From: Cochliopodium minus
Lineage: Eukaryota > Discosea > Himatismenida > Cochliopodiidae
NCBI GenBank assembly: GCA_024220525.1
Contig: JAMYWO010000060.1
Span: forward strand, 30,307-87,954
Reading direction: 5' to 3'
DNA length: 57,648 bases
Part shown: in pieces, positions 21,203 to 32,960 of the stretch
Layout: each line of letters starts with the position of its first letter
Position numbering within the stretch: the first letter of the stretch is position 1
Notes under the pieces: model-generated
Told to the model about the DNA's origin: nothing
Databases searched by the model: none
The model's input: the letters and a program-made list of their open reading frames with translations, nothing else
Translations under genes and position numbers: made by a program

Positions 21203-23954
21203 TTATTTTTTCTCATCTTCAATATTTTTTGGTGATTCATCATTATAAAGATCGTGGTCAACAGACTCATTTCCTGACAATAAACGTTGCTCAGAATTTT
21301 CGGTCTCATTATTCAATTCGATATTCTCTTCCTTAATTTTTTTTGGATCGTACAAACTGTTGTTTTTATGTATTGTTATCCAAATGATGAAAAACAGTAA
21401 AGCAAGAGAAACACAAATATAAGAAACCAAAACAAGCCAAATGAAATTCTTAGGATTATTTACAAAAATACCTTTTTATTTAAATAAAAAAATAAAAAAA
21501 ATAAAAAAAGTTTAAAAAATAAATTAAAAATCAATTAAAAAATATTTAAAAACTATTTAAAAAATATTTGAAAAATCAAAAGAAAATATAATTAAAAAAT
21601 AAAAAATATTTGAACCAAGTGAAAAAGGAATTAATAGGGCTAAACTGCAAAACGAACTTTCAACGCTGTTGATTGATCCTCTTTCATTTTCGGAAATGCT
21701 GATCTGCATGATTTGAACTTCTATTAAATCGAATCCCCAAAGACCAATCCTAGATAAAACAACGCAGAACATGAACACTACAATAAAAATAAAAATAAGT
21801 TTTTTATTTATTTTTTTTATTTGATTTTTTTATTTTGTCCTGTTATTTTTTTTTCATTTTTCATTTTTCATTTTTTTATTTTTTATTTTTTTTTGTTTTT
21901 TTCATTTTATTTATTTTATTTTTTTTTTGATTAAATATATTTTTTTTTATTATTCACCAATTTTTTCATTATTTTTTTTTACAATATGCATGAGGCTTTG
22001 TTGGTAATAGAAAAGTCAAGAGTCCCAAGATTAAAAACCCATTTTGTAATATCAAAAACAAAAGACCGCTCTTTCTCGCACCCATTTTCTCCATCAATCT
22101 TGGAGCAATGAAAGTAGCCGAAATACCTGTTATTGCACCTTTTTTGAAATAAAAATAAAAAATAAAAAATAAAAAATAAAAAATATTAATTAAAAAAAAT
22201 ATTTAAAATAAAAAATAAATATTAAATAAATGAACAAATAAAATTAAAAAATAAAAATTAACGTATCAATTAAAAATAAATATTACCCAATCCCCTAAAA
22301 ATACCCAACATCCATGATTCAATTTTTTGTGTATACAAATAAGCCTAAAAATAAAATAAGATTGAAAATTTTTTAAAATAAATAAATAAAAAAAAAAAAT
22401 AAATAAAAATAAATGAATAAAAAAAAATAAAATATTAAAGATAGTTTACAAATGAAATAAACAAAAATAAAAAATAAATAAATTGAATAAAATTTCAATT
22501 AAAAAATAATAAAATAATTACTGTCATTAAAACACCAGGAGACAAAACAGTGATGTACAACATAATGTAACTCAAACTTGCAAGTAAAACATTGTGTTTG
22601 AAATAATCCTTGAAACTTTTAATTGCAGTCACGAACTGGTTGGGCTTTGTAAGCTTGATCTGCCTCAGCTCTTCCTCGTTTTTAATTAACTCCGTTTTTT
22701 TGTAGTAGATGGAGTGAAGGATGAAATACTCCGGGAAAAAAGAAACAATATTCCAAACCAAAATAAATATTAACGCAGCTTAATTAAAAAAAAAATTTAT
22801 AAAAAAAAATTCTTTAAATAATCTATTTAAAAATAAAATTGAATGTTATAATAAAAATATTAAAAAAACTAAAAAAAATTTTTTAAAAATATAATTAATC
22901 AAAAATTTTCTTTTAAATTACCTTTGTCGGACATAAAAATCAACAATAATCCAAAGATTAAAGGTGCGGTTATTTCCGCGACCAAGTTTATTCTCTTCAT
23001 CATGGAGTTAGTTTTGGACATCAACTCGCTATTACCCTCACATAAAACAATGACCCAATCTTTAGAAATTGAAATGCTTTCCTACAAAAAAATAAATTAT
23101 TAGAAAAATAATTTAAAAAATAAATTAAAAAAAGTAATTAGAAATAATTTTCAAAAAAAAAAATTGTGTTACAACAAGACCCGCGAGGGCACCAATAAAA
23201 CCACATATATTTAAAATAATTAACAAAATGAAAAATTTTAGATTGTTATATGGCACCACGTCTGCTTTGAAATGATTGATGAATAGTAAACATATGGTGG
23301 AGATCAGTACACATACATTTTGGATAATTAAAGACCATCTTATCAAAGGCAATCTTTGCGTTCTGTCAATCAAAGCTCCCATATAGCTTCCAAATATGAC
23401 ACCTTATTTTAAAAAATTAATTTTATAAAAAATTAATTTAATCAAATTTAATTTTTATTTAATTAAATTTATTAATTTTTTTTTGATTTAATATTTTGTG
23501 ATTCATTTTACATCCTAGATTTGATGAGAATGCAAAGAGTGATGGCAACAACAATGTTTTTGGAAAGATCGATATGAAGAGAACTGGCACTGCAAATCCA
23601 AACAATCTATCACCCCAAGAAGAAAGTGCATGTGAGAAATAGATTCTCACTCTAGGATCTAGTGTTCAAAAAGAAAATATGAAAAAGAAATAATATATTT
23701 TTTATAAGGAGGAATAGAAAATATGATAGGAAAAATATTGTGGATATATTCTCCCATTATAGCTATTTTTATTTCCAAAATTAAAGTTTATATCGTATAT
23801 CTCTCTTCCACATACCATCCCTCCAAGATATATTCTCTGTGGTCTCTTGATCCATTTTCTCAGATTTGATGGGAAGAGATTCATTATCTTCATCATCTTC
23901 ATTATTCTCATTGTACTCTTGTATATTGTCATCTGGAGTTTCTTCTTTCAACAT
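21203..23954 (-). CDS. Ferroportin-like iron exporter (SLC40 family)
   Basis: Multi-pass transporter of the SLC40 (ferroportin) family, exporting ferrous iron across plasma or vacuolar membrane. About nine exons. An acidic N-terminal tail (EYNENNEDDEDNESLP) precedes VRIYFSHALSSWGDRLFGFA, the family's SHxLSxWGDRMWxFAV signature with the iron-site aspartate. Next come SYMGALIDRTQRLPLIRWSL, SISKDWVIVLCEGN (ferroportin SKDWxVVIA), MMKRINLVAEITAPLIFGLL (LRRIDLxxKLLAP), and in the second half LGAITGISATFIAPRLMEKM, SRIGLWGFDLIEVQIMQISI and ENERGSINSVESSF (ESERGxINxVQxS). The cytosolic tail is acidic, ending PKNIEDEKK. All introns are short and in phase. It lies 100 bases from the USP gene, same strand. 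Plant and protist members also move other divalent metals, so substrate is inferred. Confidence 0.88.
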
Positions 23955-24055
23955 CTCCTTAATTTTTTTTTTTTCCGAATTTAAATTTCACTTAAAATAA
24001 AAATCAAATGAGTTTTTTTTTGAAAGTTTTAATTTTAGAAATTGAAAGGTAAAAG

Positions 24056-26727
24056 TTAATTTCTTTTGTAAATGAGCGTGTAAGCATTTTTGTTTTCAAG
24101 AACCATTTTTTCGGTTATTTCTTTCCAAGACCTAAAATAAAAGAAAAGATAATTAAAAAAAAAAATTATTTTATTGAACAGGTTACATATCATTGAAACA
24201 AAGCCACTTGTTGTCAACTTTTGCATAGGAAGTGTAGTGTCCCAACTTTCCAGACAAACCAATGTGATTAACTACAGAGACAAGTTGATAAGTGCTGCCC
24301 TGTTTTTTAGGATTGGAGATGTATTTGTCCAAATTCAAGTCTTCGAGGGGAAATGTGACCAAGATATCTAGTTTATCGTTCCAATTTCTTTTTGGGAATC
24401 TTTTTAAAAAATAAAGTTATTTTAGTTTTGAAAAAATAAAAACTATTTCTTTAAAAAACCTTTTTAAATTGATGAAAAGTACAGGAGGTGCTTCTTCCCA
24501 AAGCAAAACCTGTTGTTTTGCAGCAACATGTTCTTTTATTAATTAAAATAAAACATTTAAATAATGTAAAATAAAAAAATAAAGCTACCTTTACAAGAAG
24601 AACAATACCAAAGATTGTCTTCACTCAAAGTTTCAGATTCTATAAAACTTTTTTCGAAAAAAATAAAAAAATTAAAAAAATGTAATAAAAATTTCAAAAA
24701 TTTTACTTGTTGAGGCAATCGTACAAAGATATTTTCTCTTCCCCTTCTTCCTGGAACTTTAAAAAAGTGGGGTGAGAAGTAAAAGAGGTTTCCTCTTCTT
24801 GTAAATAGAATTTTTCTTGGAACACATCCAAATTCCAACACAAACTGATCTGCTGTTTGCTTTCTAAGAAATTGATTTTAGAATCGTCATTTGGCAAGAC
24901 ACAACCCAAACAATTTTTGTTAACAGCACAAACCCCACATTTTGTTCCTTTTTTTAAAAAATTAAAGTAAAAATGAAGAAAAAATAATTAAAAAAAAATT
25001 GACCAGTTTGGTTCACTATTTTGAGAGAGTATGCCTTGGATGGGTCACTTATTTTTTCTGAACAAACAAATCTTTTGTACCTTTTCCATACTGTTTGATG
25101 AACATCAGAGTTGCTAACTTCATTTTGATTGAGTGACAATAAAAAAGGGATTCCAAAAAAACGGACATTGAACTCTTTTGAAAATTTTTTGTTTGGATCG
25201 TGCTCTGGGTTTTTTTCGAGAATTCTATTGCAAAGTTTAAGTCTTATTTGCTCTTTCTTTAGGATATTTCCTATTTAATTTCATTAAAAATAAAAAAAAT
25301 GAATGACTCATTAATGAAAACTTACCAGGTGGAGGTGGTCCAGTTCCTAGACCAGGTGGAGGTGGAGGTCCATTATTAATTGGAGGCGGTGGAGGTGGTC
25401 CAAAGTTAATAGGTGGTGGTGGTGGTAGTCCTGTTTCAAAGCCAATAGGTGGAGGTGGTATTCCTGATTTAAATTATTTATTTAAAAAATAAATTAAAAT
25501 ATTTTTTAATTTTAAAAGTCTTACCTCCAATTTCCAATTCAAGGTTTTTGAAAACTTGATAGGAAGTTATGACAAGAGAATCGTCCATCTCTTTAATTAA
25601 TCTATCATCAGGGAGTACAGAAAATATTTGAGAATTCAAAAAATCAACAAAGACAAACTCACCAGCACTCAAACCGCATACTTTTGAAAAAGAATCTTTC
25701 AAATCGGAAACAATTCCTCCTCTATCCACTTTAACAGCATATCTAACTGGCTTTTCGAAGCTTTTTGTTAGAAAAAGGTCAATTGTAAATACTTTTTCCC
25801 ACTTGGTAGGAAGAGGCAAGTAAAGAGACATGTATGGCTCAAACTTTGTTTTGTGTATTTTACACTTAGGACAATCTAAAGTAGTTTTAAACATAGACAT
25901 AAAATTGTCAACTATCACAGAATCTTTAAAAAAAAAAAATTTTGAATTTAAGAATAAAACAAAATTTATTGAAAAGAAAGCTTTATTACCGTTTCTTTTT
26001 TTATAAGCCTCAAAACTTTCCTTTGCAAATGTTTCCAAATCTTTTTCATTCTGCTCTACAGGTTCCACAAGAGGTTTCTTACTTATTCTGTTACAATCTT
26101 TCCATTTTTCAATTTACATTTAAATAAAGAAAAAAATTTAAATACCTTCGTGTATTGAATCTAAGAGATAGATTATAAATTCCATACTATCTTGTTGTCC
26201 CTTTTCCTTAAATTGGGTGCTATATTTACCACATACCTAAAAATTATTTCAAAGATTATGATGATCTTTTTCGATTTGGATTCAATACCTTTTGAAATTC
26301 TGATAATATATCATTATCTACTCCATTTGATTTCAAATCCTCCTCACTTGGATTCCATATATTATTGAATAATTTGAATAAATTTTCTGTTATTTCTCCA
26401 TTTGTAGATAATGGATTGTTTGGATTCAAATCTTCAACATATTTCTTTGATAATAGATAATCAATCAAAATATCACAATTACTTAATGCTATAATAAAAA
26501 TAATTTTAAAGATTTTTTTTTAAAAATTGGCAAATATATTACCTTGAATAGATGAATTAAGGTAACATGTATTTCCTAAATTTTGTAATCCCGCTTTTTT
26601 GGGTTCTCTTTTTGATAAACTCACAAAATTGGTTGAATTCTAGAGTATAATTAAGAATTTGATTTCATTTAACTTTGAAGAATAATTATTTTTTTACATG
26701 ATCTGTTAATTGATCTTCATTTTTCAT
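24056..26727 (-). CDS. Ubiquitin-specific protease (USP4/15-like) with proline-rich insert
   Basis: Cysteine deubiquitinase of the USP/UBP class. More than ten exons. The Cys box is GLQNLGNTCYLNSSIQ and a Q-box-like GQQDSMEFIIYLLD follows. After a zinc-binding CPKC there is a ubiquitin-like insert (PVRYAVKVDRGGIVSDLKDS, LVITSYQV), as in USP4/USP11/USP15 and yeast Ubp12. An unusual exon (about 25463-25327) inserts a polyproline stretch of PPPP(P)I/G repeats, like a formin FH1. Next come a second zinc pair (KCGVC ... NCLGC, CSSC) and the His box, VVNHIGLSGKLGHYTSYAKV with NKWLCFND. The C-terminus is NAYTLIYKRN. No DUSP domain is seen: the start MKNEDQLTDH is only some 30 residues before the catalytic core. 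Catalytic Cys, His and Asn/Asp are all present, so it should be active. Confidence 0.92.
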
Positions 26728-27389
26728 TTTTTTTTTAAAAAACAATCCTTTTCAGAAAGCAATTTAAAGATATAAAAGTTTCCAAAAAACTGTGAAAGAT
26801 GATTTATATCAATTTGAGTATGTTTTTCCTTTTGTAATTGAATTATAAGTTTTTTCTTGTGAAATTAATAAATTTCCAATCAAAATTTTAATTCTATCAA
26901 CGTTGCTTGTTTTCTTTTAAATTGAATCTTTCTTAAAGTTCATTTTTGGTTTTGTTTTTCGAAAAATATATTTTAATTTGATCCAAATTGAAAGCATAAA
27001 ATAGAAAATTTAAAAAAAATTATAAAATTTTATAAAGAAGGAAAGAAAGGATTTTCATAAGTTAAAACGAATTTATCTTATTTAAGAAGAGAAAGTTTGA
27101 TAAAAGAAAATTGAATAAATACTAAAATGAGTTTATATTTTTTTAAAAAGCAATCTCATTTCATAAATAGAAAATTCATACGTATATAGTTTTTTTTTTC
27201 ATGTGTTTATAAATTTTATCTTTATTTGATAAAACGTTCATTATTAAACAGAAAGGCAAGCTTCCTAATTTTGAACTTTTATGCCTTTAAGAATAAAAAA
27301 TTAAAAAAAATATATTTGAAAATTATAAAAAATTATAAAATTTATAATTTAAAAATATAAAAAAAAATAAAAAAAAAAAATCATCAAAA
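26728..27389. other. Divergent promoter region
   Basis: About 660 bases between the USP (minus) and SKP1 (plus) starts. Very A/T-rich with poly-A before the SKP1 ATG. No ORF, RNA gene or clear element is recognised. Confidence 0.6.
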
Positions 27390-28178
27390 ATGAGCGAATT
27401 AGATCCTAATGCAGAAATTACTTTAACTTCATGTGATGGACAAGATTTTAAAATTATTGTAAAAGTTGCTCAAATGTCTGAGACTGTTAAAAATCTTATT
27501 CAAGGTAATAATATTGATGAATAATATTCCTAATTTTCTTATTTTTTCAAATAATATATATAAAATATTTTTGGCTTCTTTAAATATTTTTTTATAATTT
27601 CTCATTTATTTATTAAAAATATTTCAAATACAACCATGAAATAAATATATTTCCCATAATATTTTATATTCTCATCTTTTTTTTTTCATAATTAATAGAT
27701 ACTGGTATTGATGCACCTATTCCACTCCCAAATGTAACTGGAAAAATTTTGACTAAAGTAGTAGAATACTGCCAATATCATACTGAACACCCAACCACCA
27801 CAACTGAAGAAAAGAAAGATGAAAAAAGAACTGATGATATTATTCCTTGGGATCAAGAATTCTGCAAGGTCGATCAAGCAACTCTTTTTGAACTTATTCT
27901 CGCAGCTAACTATCTTGATATTAAACCATTACTTGATCTTACATGTAAAACTGTTGCAAATATGATCAAGGGAAAAACCCCAGAAGAAATTAGAAAAACC
28001 TTTAACATTAAGAATGATTTCACCCCTGAAGAAGAAGAACAAGTACGTAAAGAAAACGAATGGTAAAAAAAAAAAAAACAAAAATGAATCTCTTTAATTC
28101 AAAATATAGATATATTTCCTTCTCGGTCTTAAATCTAACAAATTTTTTATTTGAAAATATAGGTGCGAAGAAAGATAA
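27390..28178 (+). CDS. SKP1: SKP1, SCF ubiquitin-ligase adaptor
   Basis: Adaptor linking cullin-1 to F-box proteins. Exons 27390-27504, 27699-28062 and 28163-28178. The BTB/POZ-like N-terminus reads [15 protein letters not shown] and [101 protein letters not shown] and VRKENEW follow, all hallmark Skp1 sequence. An open frame would stop at TAA right after the tryptophan, but that TAA is inside a GTAAAA donor. Splicing to 28163 gives WCEER, the family's invariant WCE(D/E) C-terminus that contacts F-box proteins. Three F-box proteins in this window are plausible partners. Confidence 0.96.
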
Positions 28179-28731
28179 AAAAAAAAAAGGGAAAAAAAAT
28201 ATCTCATAAATAAATAAATAGTTTTCTCATATTTATATATATTTTTTTGTCTTTTTAAATTTTTTTGTTTTTCTCTTCTTTCTCTTCAACAAAAAAAATT
28301 ATTAAAAAAAAAACCCTATCAATGTTAAGTTCAAATTCAAAATGATATTTCCATTTTGATGAAATTTCTTTTGTTGTCATTCCAAAATAAGTACACATAT
28401 TGTTTCTCCTTGAAGATAAATGAGAATTGTTCATTGAAAATAAAATGAATATAAAAATAAAAAAAAATGGAAAATGAAAGGAGCTATTTTGAGTTTTTCT
28501 TCTTTTTATTTATTTTGATTGCATTATTATTATATGTATTCAGAGAATCATTCTCTTTCTTTCAAATCAAAGATAAAAGGATCTATAGGGAGAAAAATAA
28601 TTGAAGAACAAAAAAAAAAATTATGGCGCCAATTAAAATAAATAAAATTTTTTAAACTCATGTTTATCATCTTATTCAATCAGATATTCAATAGTTTTCA
28701 AAAAATTTGTTTGATTTCAAAAAAATAAAGT
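28179..28731. other. Convergent intergenic spacer
   Basis: About 550 A/T-rich bases between two 3' ends. The only GC island is the palindrome GGCGCC near 28624, also seen near 48852. No gene or RNA recognised. Confidence 0.6.
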
Positions 28732-30852
28732 TTAATTTAGCCAATCAAGTCCAGTTTTTTGTGGTTGATTGTTGACAGGATTGAATAATGGGTTTTGATT
28801 TTGAGGGGTTTGTGTTTGCATTCCCAAAAAAGGATTTTGAGTGTTTCCCTGATACTGAACATTGGTGTTAATATTGAGCAAAGGGTTAGGGTGGAAAGAA
28901 TTGTTTTGAAGACCTAGGAAAAAAAAAGTTTTAAAAAAAATTCAAAAAAAAAGAGTAAAAAGTAGAGTTACCCAACATTGTGTTTGTTTGGATTGGTTGA
29001 GTATTTCCACCCAAAAGAGGATTATTAAAAGGATTGTTAGTTTGGATTTGAGGTTGTACAAAAAGAGGGTTGCTACCAGTGTTGGTGTTCAAGCCCAACA
29101 AAAGAGTGTTGTTTCCAACAGAAGGAGTGGAAGGGAGAGGGAAATTTCCCAACAAAGGGTTGATGGTGGTAGGATTGGTATTAGGAGTAGTGTTACCAAA
29201 CAAAAGATTGGTGGTAGGATTGGTATTAGGAGGGGTATGTGTAGTAGTGTTACCAAACAAAAGATTATTGGTGTTTTGGTTGTTGTTGGGAGGAGGAGTA
29301 GTGTTACCAAACAAAAGATTGGTGGTATTGTTATTACTGGAAGGAGGAGTGGTGTTACCAAACAAAAGATTGTTGGTGTTTTGGTTTTGGCTTTGTTGAT
29401 TATTGTTGTTGTTGTTTGTGGTGGGTGTTGGGGTGTCTAGTCCAAAGAGGAGGTTGTTTGTGTTGCTGTTGGGTCTTTGTTGGACTGGGCCGTCACCTGG
29501 TGGAGGCATCAAAAGGCCTCCGTTACCCAACTGAACAACATTTTTTTTATTATTTTTCTTTTTGCTTCCCTATTGTCCAACAAAAAAATTTTATTGAAAA
29601 AAAAAAATGAAAAAATAAAAAATAAATAAATAATTTAAAATAAATAAATAATTTAAAATAAATAATTTTTTTTTTCGTTACCTCTTTTTGTTTTGTCTTT
29701 GTTTTGAAGCTTATGGTTATGGTTTGTCCATCCCCGAAGGATCTGTCAACTTTAGGTTGGTTCATTCTTTCTGTTTTGATTTTTTCAAGCTCGCCCTTTC
29801 TCTCCAAACTCTTCTTGTGTTCAATAACTCCGTCATAAAAAGTCAAAGCACTGTTTCTTTCGTTGAATCCGAGACCAATAAATGCATGTCTTCCTATATC
29901 AATTAAAAAAAAGAAGAAGATTAATATGTGAATAAAGATAAATAAATGAATGATTTAATATATAAAAGTGTAAATTTGAATATTATGGAATTTAATTTGT
30001 ATGCCCAAATATTTAAATATAGAAAATTTTGAAAAGGATATCATTGATNNNNNNNNNNNNNNNNNNNNNNNNNNNNNNNNNNNNNNNNNNNNNNNNNNNN
30101 NNNNNNNNNNNNNNNNNNNNNNNNNNNNNNNNNNNNNNNNNNNNNNNNAAAATATAAATAAATAAATAGTATTTAGGGTTATAGCATCTAATGTTAATTA
30201 ATCTGATATTTTTAGATCTTAATTTCCTTCAATATCTTTATGATTTTTTTCTTTTTACCTTTATTTTCAATTCTCAAAACAAAATAACGACTGCTATCTG
30301 TTACTTTTTCAACATAAGTTGGTCCTTCCTTGGATGCATCGAATCTGCATTCAGCGAACAATACACCTTTTTCGAAAATTTAAAAAGAGATTTAAAGAAA
30401 AAGAAAATATTAAATATGATCCTTGATATTGTTATAAATGTTATAATAAGATCTTTATTGAATACCATTTTAAATTTTCTTCCGTTATAATTGTTGTAAT
30501 TTTATATTTTTTTTTACCTGATGTATTTTCGAGTTTTATGATGCAAATGGTTCCATCACCTTGAACGATTACTCTTCCTGTCCACAATGGATTATTCAAA
30601 TCCCATTCATTAGCCCTTTACAAAAAGAATGATGATGTTTGAAAGAATATATGTGCAAAGAAATATTATTTTTTTTTGTTGAAGGATATATTTTATCGAT
30701 ATCTTTTTGTTTTTACTTATATCCTTCACTGCTGGTTCTTTGTCCTGCTCTATAAACAAATGCTTCTTCCACAATTGAAAATGTCTATGATGGAAAAGGA
30801 AATGGAATGATTTAAATTTTATGTAATTGAATCGAAAGATCAATACCTCCAT
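28732..30852 (-). CDS. NECAP-like clathrin accessory protein with long NLLFG-repeat tail
   Basis: Homologue of NECAP1/2, which binds AP-2 adaptors and acts in clathrin-mediated endocytosis. Exon 1 codes only ME (30852-30847), followed by TFSIVEEAFVYRAGQRTSSE, GYKANEWDLNNPLWTGRVIV, IIKLENTSG|VLFAECRFD, VTDSSRYFVLRIEN, GRHAFIGLGFNERNSALTFY and GDGQTITISFK. That is the complete NECAP PHear domain in order. The C-terminus differs from animals: it is a long Asn/Thr/Pro-rich tail holding about five NLLFGN/NLLFGL units, NPLLGN, NPLF and the NPF motifs NNPFNNP and QNPFLG (candidate EH-domain ligands), ending TGLDWLN. The WxxF-type adaptor motif of animals is not evident. A 100-N gap at 30049-30148 lies in an intron and does not touch coding sequence as modelled. 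Confidence 0.92.
30049..30148. other. Assembly gap (100 N)
   Basis: Placeholder gap inside an intron of the NECAP-like gene. Confidence 0.99.
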
Positions 30853-31045
30853 TCAAAGTTTTATTGCAAAATTATAAATAATTTTTGATTTTTTTTTTAT
30901 ATTTTCATTGAATATCGAATTCTCAAAGAAGAAACATCAACACCAAAAATCTTTCATTCAAATAATATATCTTCCAAGCTTATGATTTTAAAAAGAATAT
31001 TTAAAAGTCCCTTTTTCAATATAAAAAATAAAGTTGAGATTATTG

Positions 31046-32905
31046 ATGTATTTTGATTTTATCACTTTGAAGAAGAAAATTGTTGAAGATGGAATGGATA
31101 TCAATACATTTCTCGACGATGATAAAAATACATTGATTCATAAAGCATTATTAGAAAGCAATATAGAGATAATCAAATATCTAATCACTCAAAAAGCAGA
31201 TTTGAACAAAAGGAACATATATGGAGAAACTGCATTGCATATATCTACTCAAATGGATGATCTGGAGTTTATTAAAGAAATAATAAATGAAAAAGCAGAT
31301 ATTGAAGTGAAAGATAATAGGGGATACACTCCATTACACAGGTGAAAAAATATATGATTTTTATTGGTATTATAAATATCATTTAAACACTCTTTCAAGA
31401 GCATCTTCGAATGGAAAGTAAAATTTCAATTTTACAAAAAAAAACTTTAAAAAAATTTCAACAAATGATAGAGCGAATCATGTTGAATTAATTTTGTTGG
31501 CCAAAGCAAGTAATTAATATAATTTATATGAAAAAAATAATTGTTGATTAAATAGATCCGAATTGCTTCGACAATTTAAATAGAACTCCTCTACACATTT
31601 CCGCTCAAAAAGGATATGAAGATATTGTATTATGCCTGATAAAATCTAAAGCAGATATTTCTATCAAATCTAAATCAGGATCTTTAGCAATAGACTTGAT
31701 TCCTTCTGAAAAATTATCTATTAAAAATTTAATGAAAGACAACATTAAAGAAGAGAACTTTATTGACTTTAAGAAATTAGATGATAATCCAAAAATTGAA
31801 AATAAAAAAAATGTTGAAAGAATTAATGAGATCAAATTTTGTGAGAAAGAGTTTGAGAATGTATCATTTAAATTTGGTGAAGAGGTGTTATTGGAAGAAA
31901 TAGGAAAAGGATCATATGCTTCTGTTTATGTAAATTAATTTTTTCAAACAAAATTAAATCTGTAATTATAATTTCATGTTTCGTAGAAATGCAAAACAAA
32001 TGGATGGTGTTGTGCTGTTAAAATATTTGAAATGAAGAATTTAAAGAAAGAGGATCATTTTGAAATAGAAAACGAAATTTCTATCCTAAAAAAGTGTAAG
32101 CATCCTAGCATCGTAAAATCCTAAAACTATTCACTCTTCTATTAATTTATTCAAAGGTTAGATACCTTGGACAAGAAAAAAACAAAGACATTATAAAAAT
32201 TTATATGGAGTACTTTCCAATGTGCTTGTCTCATTACATAGAAAAGTTGTCGTTCAGAAAGAAACTTTTCTGTAATGAAAATTTACTGTTTGTTGCTCTA
32301 AATCTGGCAGAAGCTTTAAATTATTTACATTCAATGGAAGATCCAATTTTGCACAGGTCAAAAAAATTCCTTTATATATTTTTTTAAATTAACAATGTAA
32401 TTTTTTTTAATAAAAAGAGATATCAAAAGTGCAAATTGTCTAATTGAGGTTGTTAGAAAGAAAATCGTATCAGTTTGTCTATGTGACTTTGGTGTATCAA
32501 TAAATTTATCTCATGTAAAACTAGAACGAGTCCAAAATGACAAAGTGGGGACAGATTTGTGGATGGCTCCAGAAGTGCACTTAAATTTGCCCAATTTTAA
32601 CGAAAAGATAGACATTTGGAGCTATGGAATGTTATTAATTGAAATGCTGACATTAAACAGGCCTTACCATAATGTCAGAAAAGATCAGGTAACTAAAAGG
32701 TTTTATTTAATTCTTTTTCGAATAAATTGTTCATTTTTATTAGGCAATCAGTTTTATAAAGTCCGGTTTGCTTTCTTTTTCCTTAGACAGGCTTAAACTC
32801 AAATTTCCTTTGATTGTTGGTCTTGTAGAGAATTGTACAAGGAAGGATCCGTATGAAAGGCCATCAGCGAAAAAGATTATCCAAAAGATTAATTGTTTTA
32901 AATGA
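31046..32905 (+). CDS. Ankyrin-repeat protein kinase (TKL-like)
   Basis: Signalling kinase with N-terminal ankyrin repeats. About eight exons from ATG at 31046 (MYFDFITLKKKIVEDG). Four to five ankyrin repeats are visible: NTLIHKALLESNIEIIKYLI, YGETALHISTQMDDLEFIKE, RGYTPLHRASSNGKANHVEL and NRTPLHISAQKGYEDIVLCL. A linker leads to the kinase domain: EEIGKGSYASVYKC (glycine loop), CCAVKIFEM (catalytic lysine), FEIENEISILKKCKHPSI (helix C glutamate), LHRDIKSANCLIEV (catalytic loop HRD...N), CDFGVS (DFG), GTDLWMAPEV (APE) and KIDIWSYGMLLIEMLT. The end is DPYERPSAKKIIQKINCFK. All catalytic residues are present, so it is expected to be active. The HRDIKSxN loop and WSYGMLLxEMLT fit the TKL group. 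The substrate is unknown. Confidence 0.88.
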
Positions 32906-32960
32906 AAAATTTATTTTTCTCTTAAATTATTTAATATTTTAATTCATTTTTTTTTGTATT

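Noticed and set aside
28620-28630. GGCGCCAA near 28624 and again near 48852, resembling an E2F site
   Set aside because: Both lie in spacers between two 3' ends, not upstream of a gene, and two hits of a short palindrome are not evidence.
28988-29440. Long plus-strand open frames with repeated VLPNKR/LPNKRL segments
   Set aside because: They are the antisense shadow of the NECAP NLLFG repeats; repeat DNA makes all frames open.
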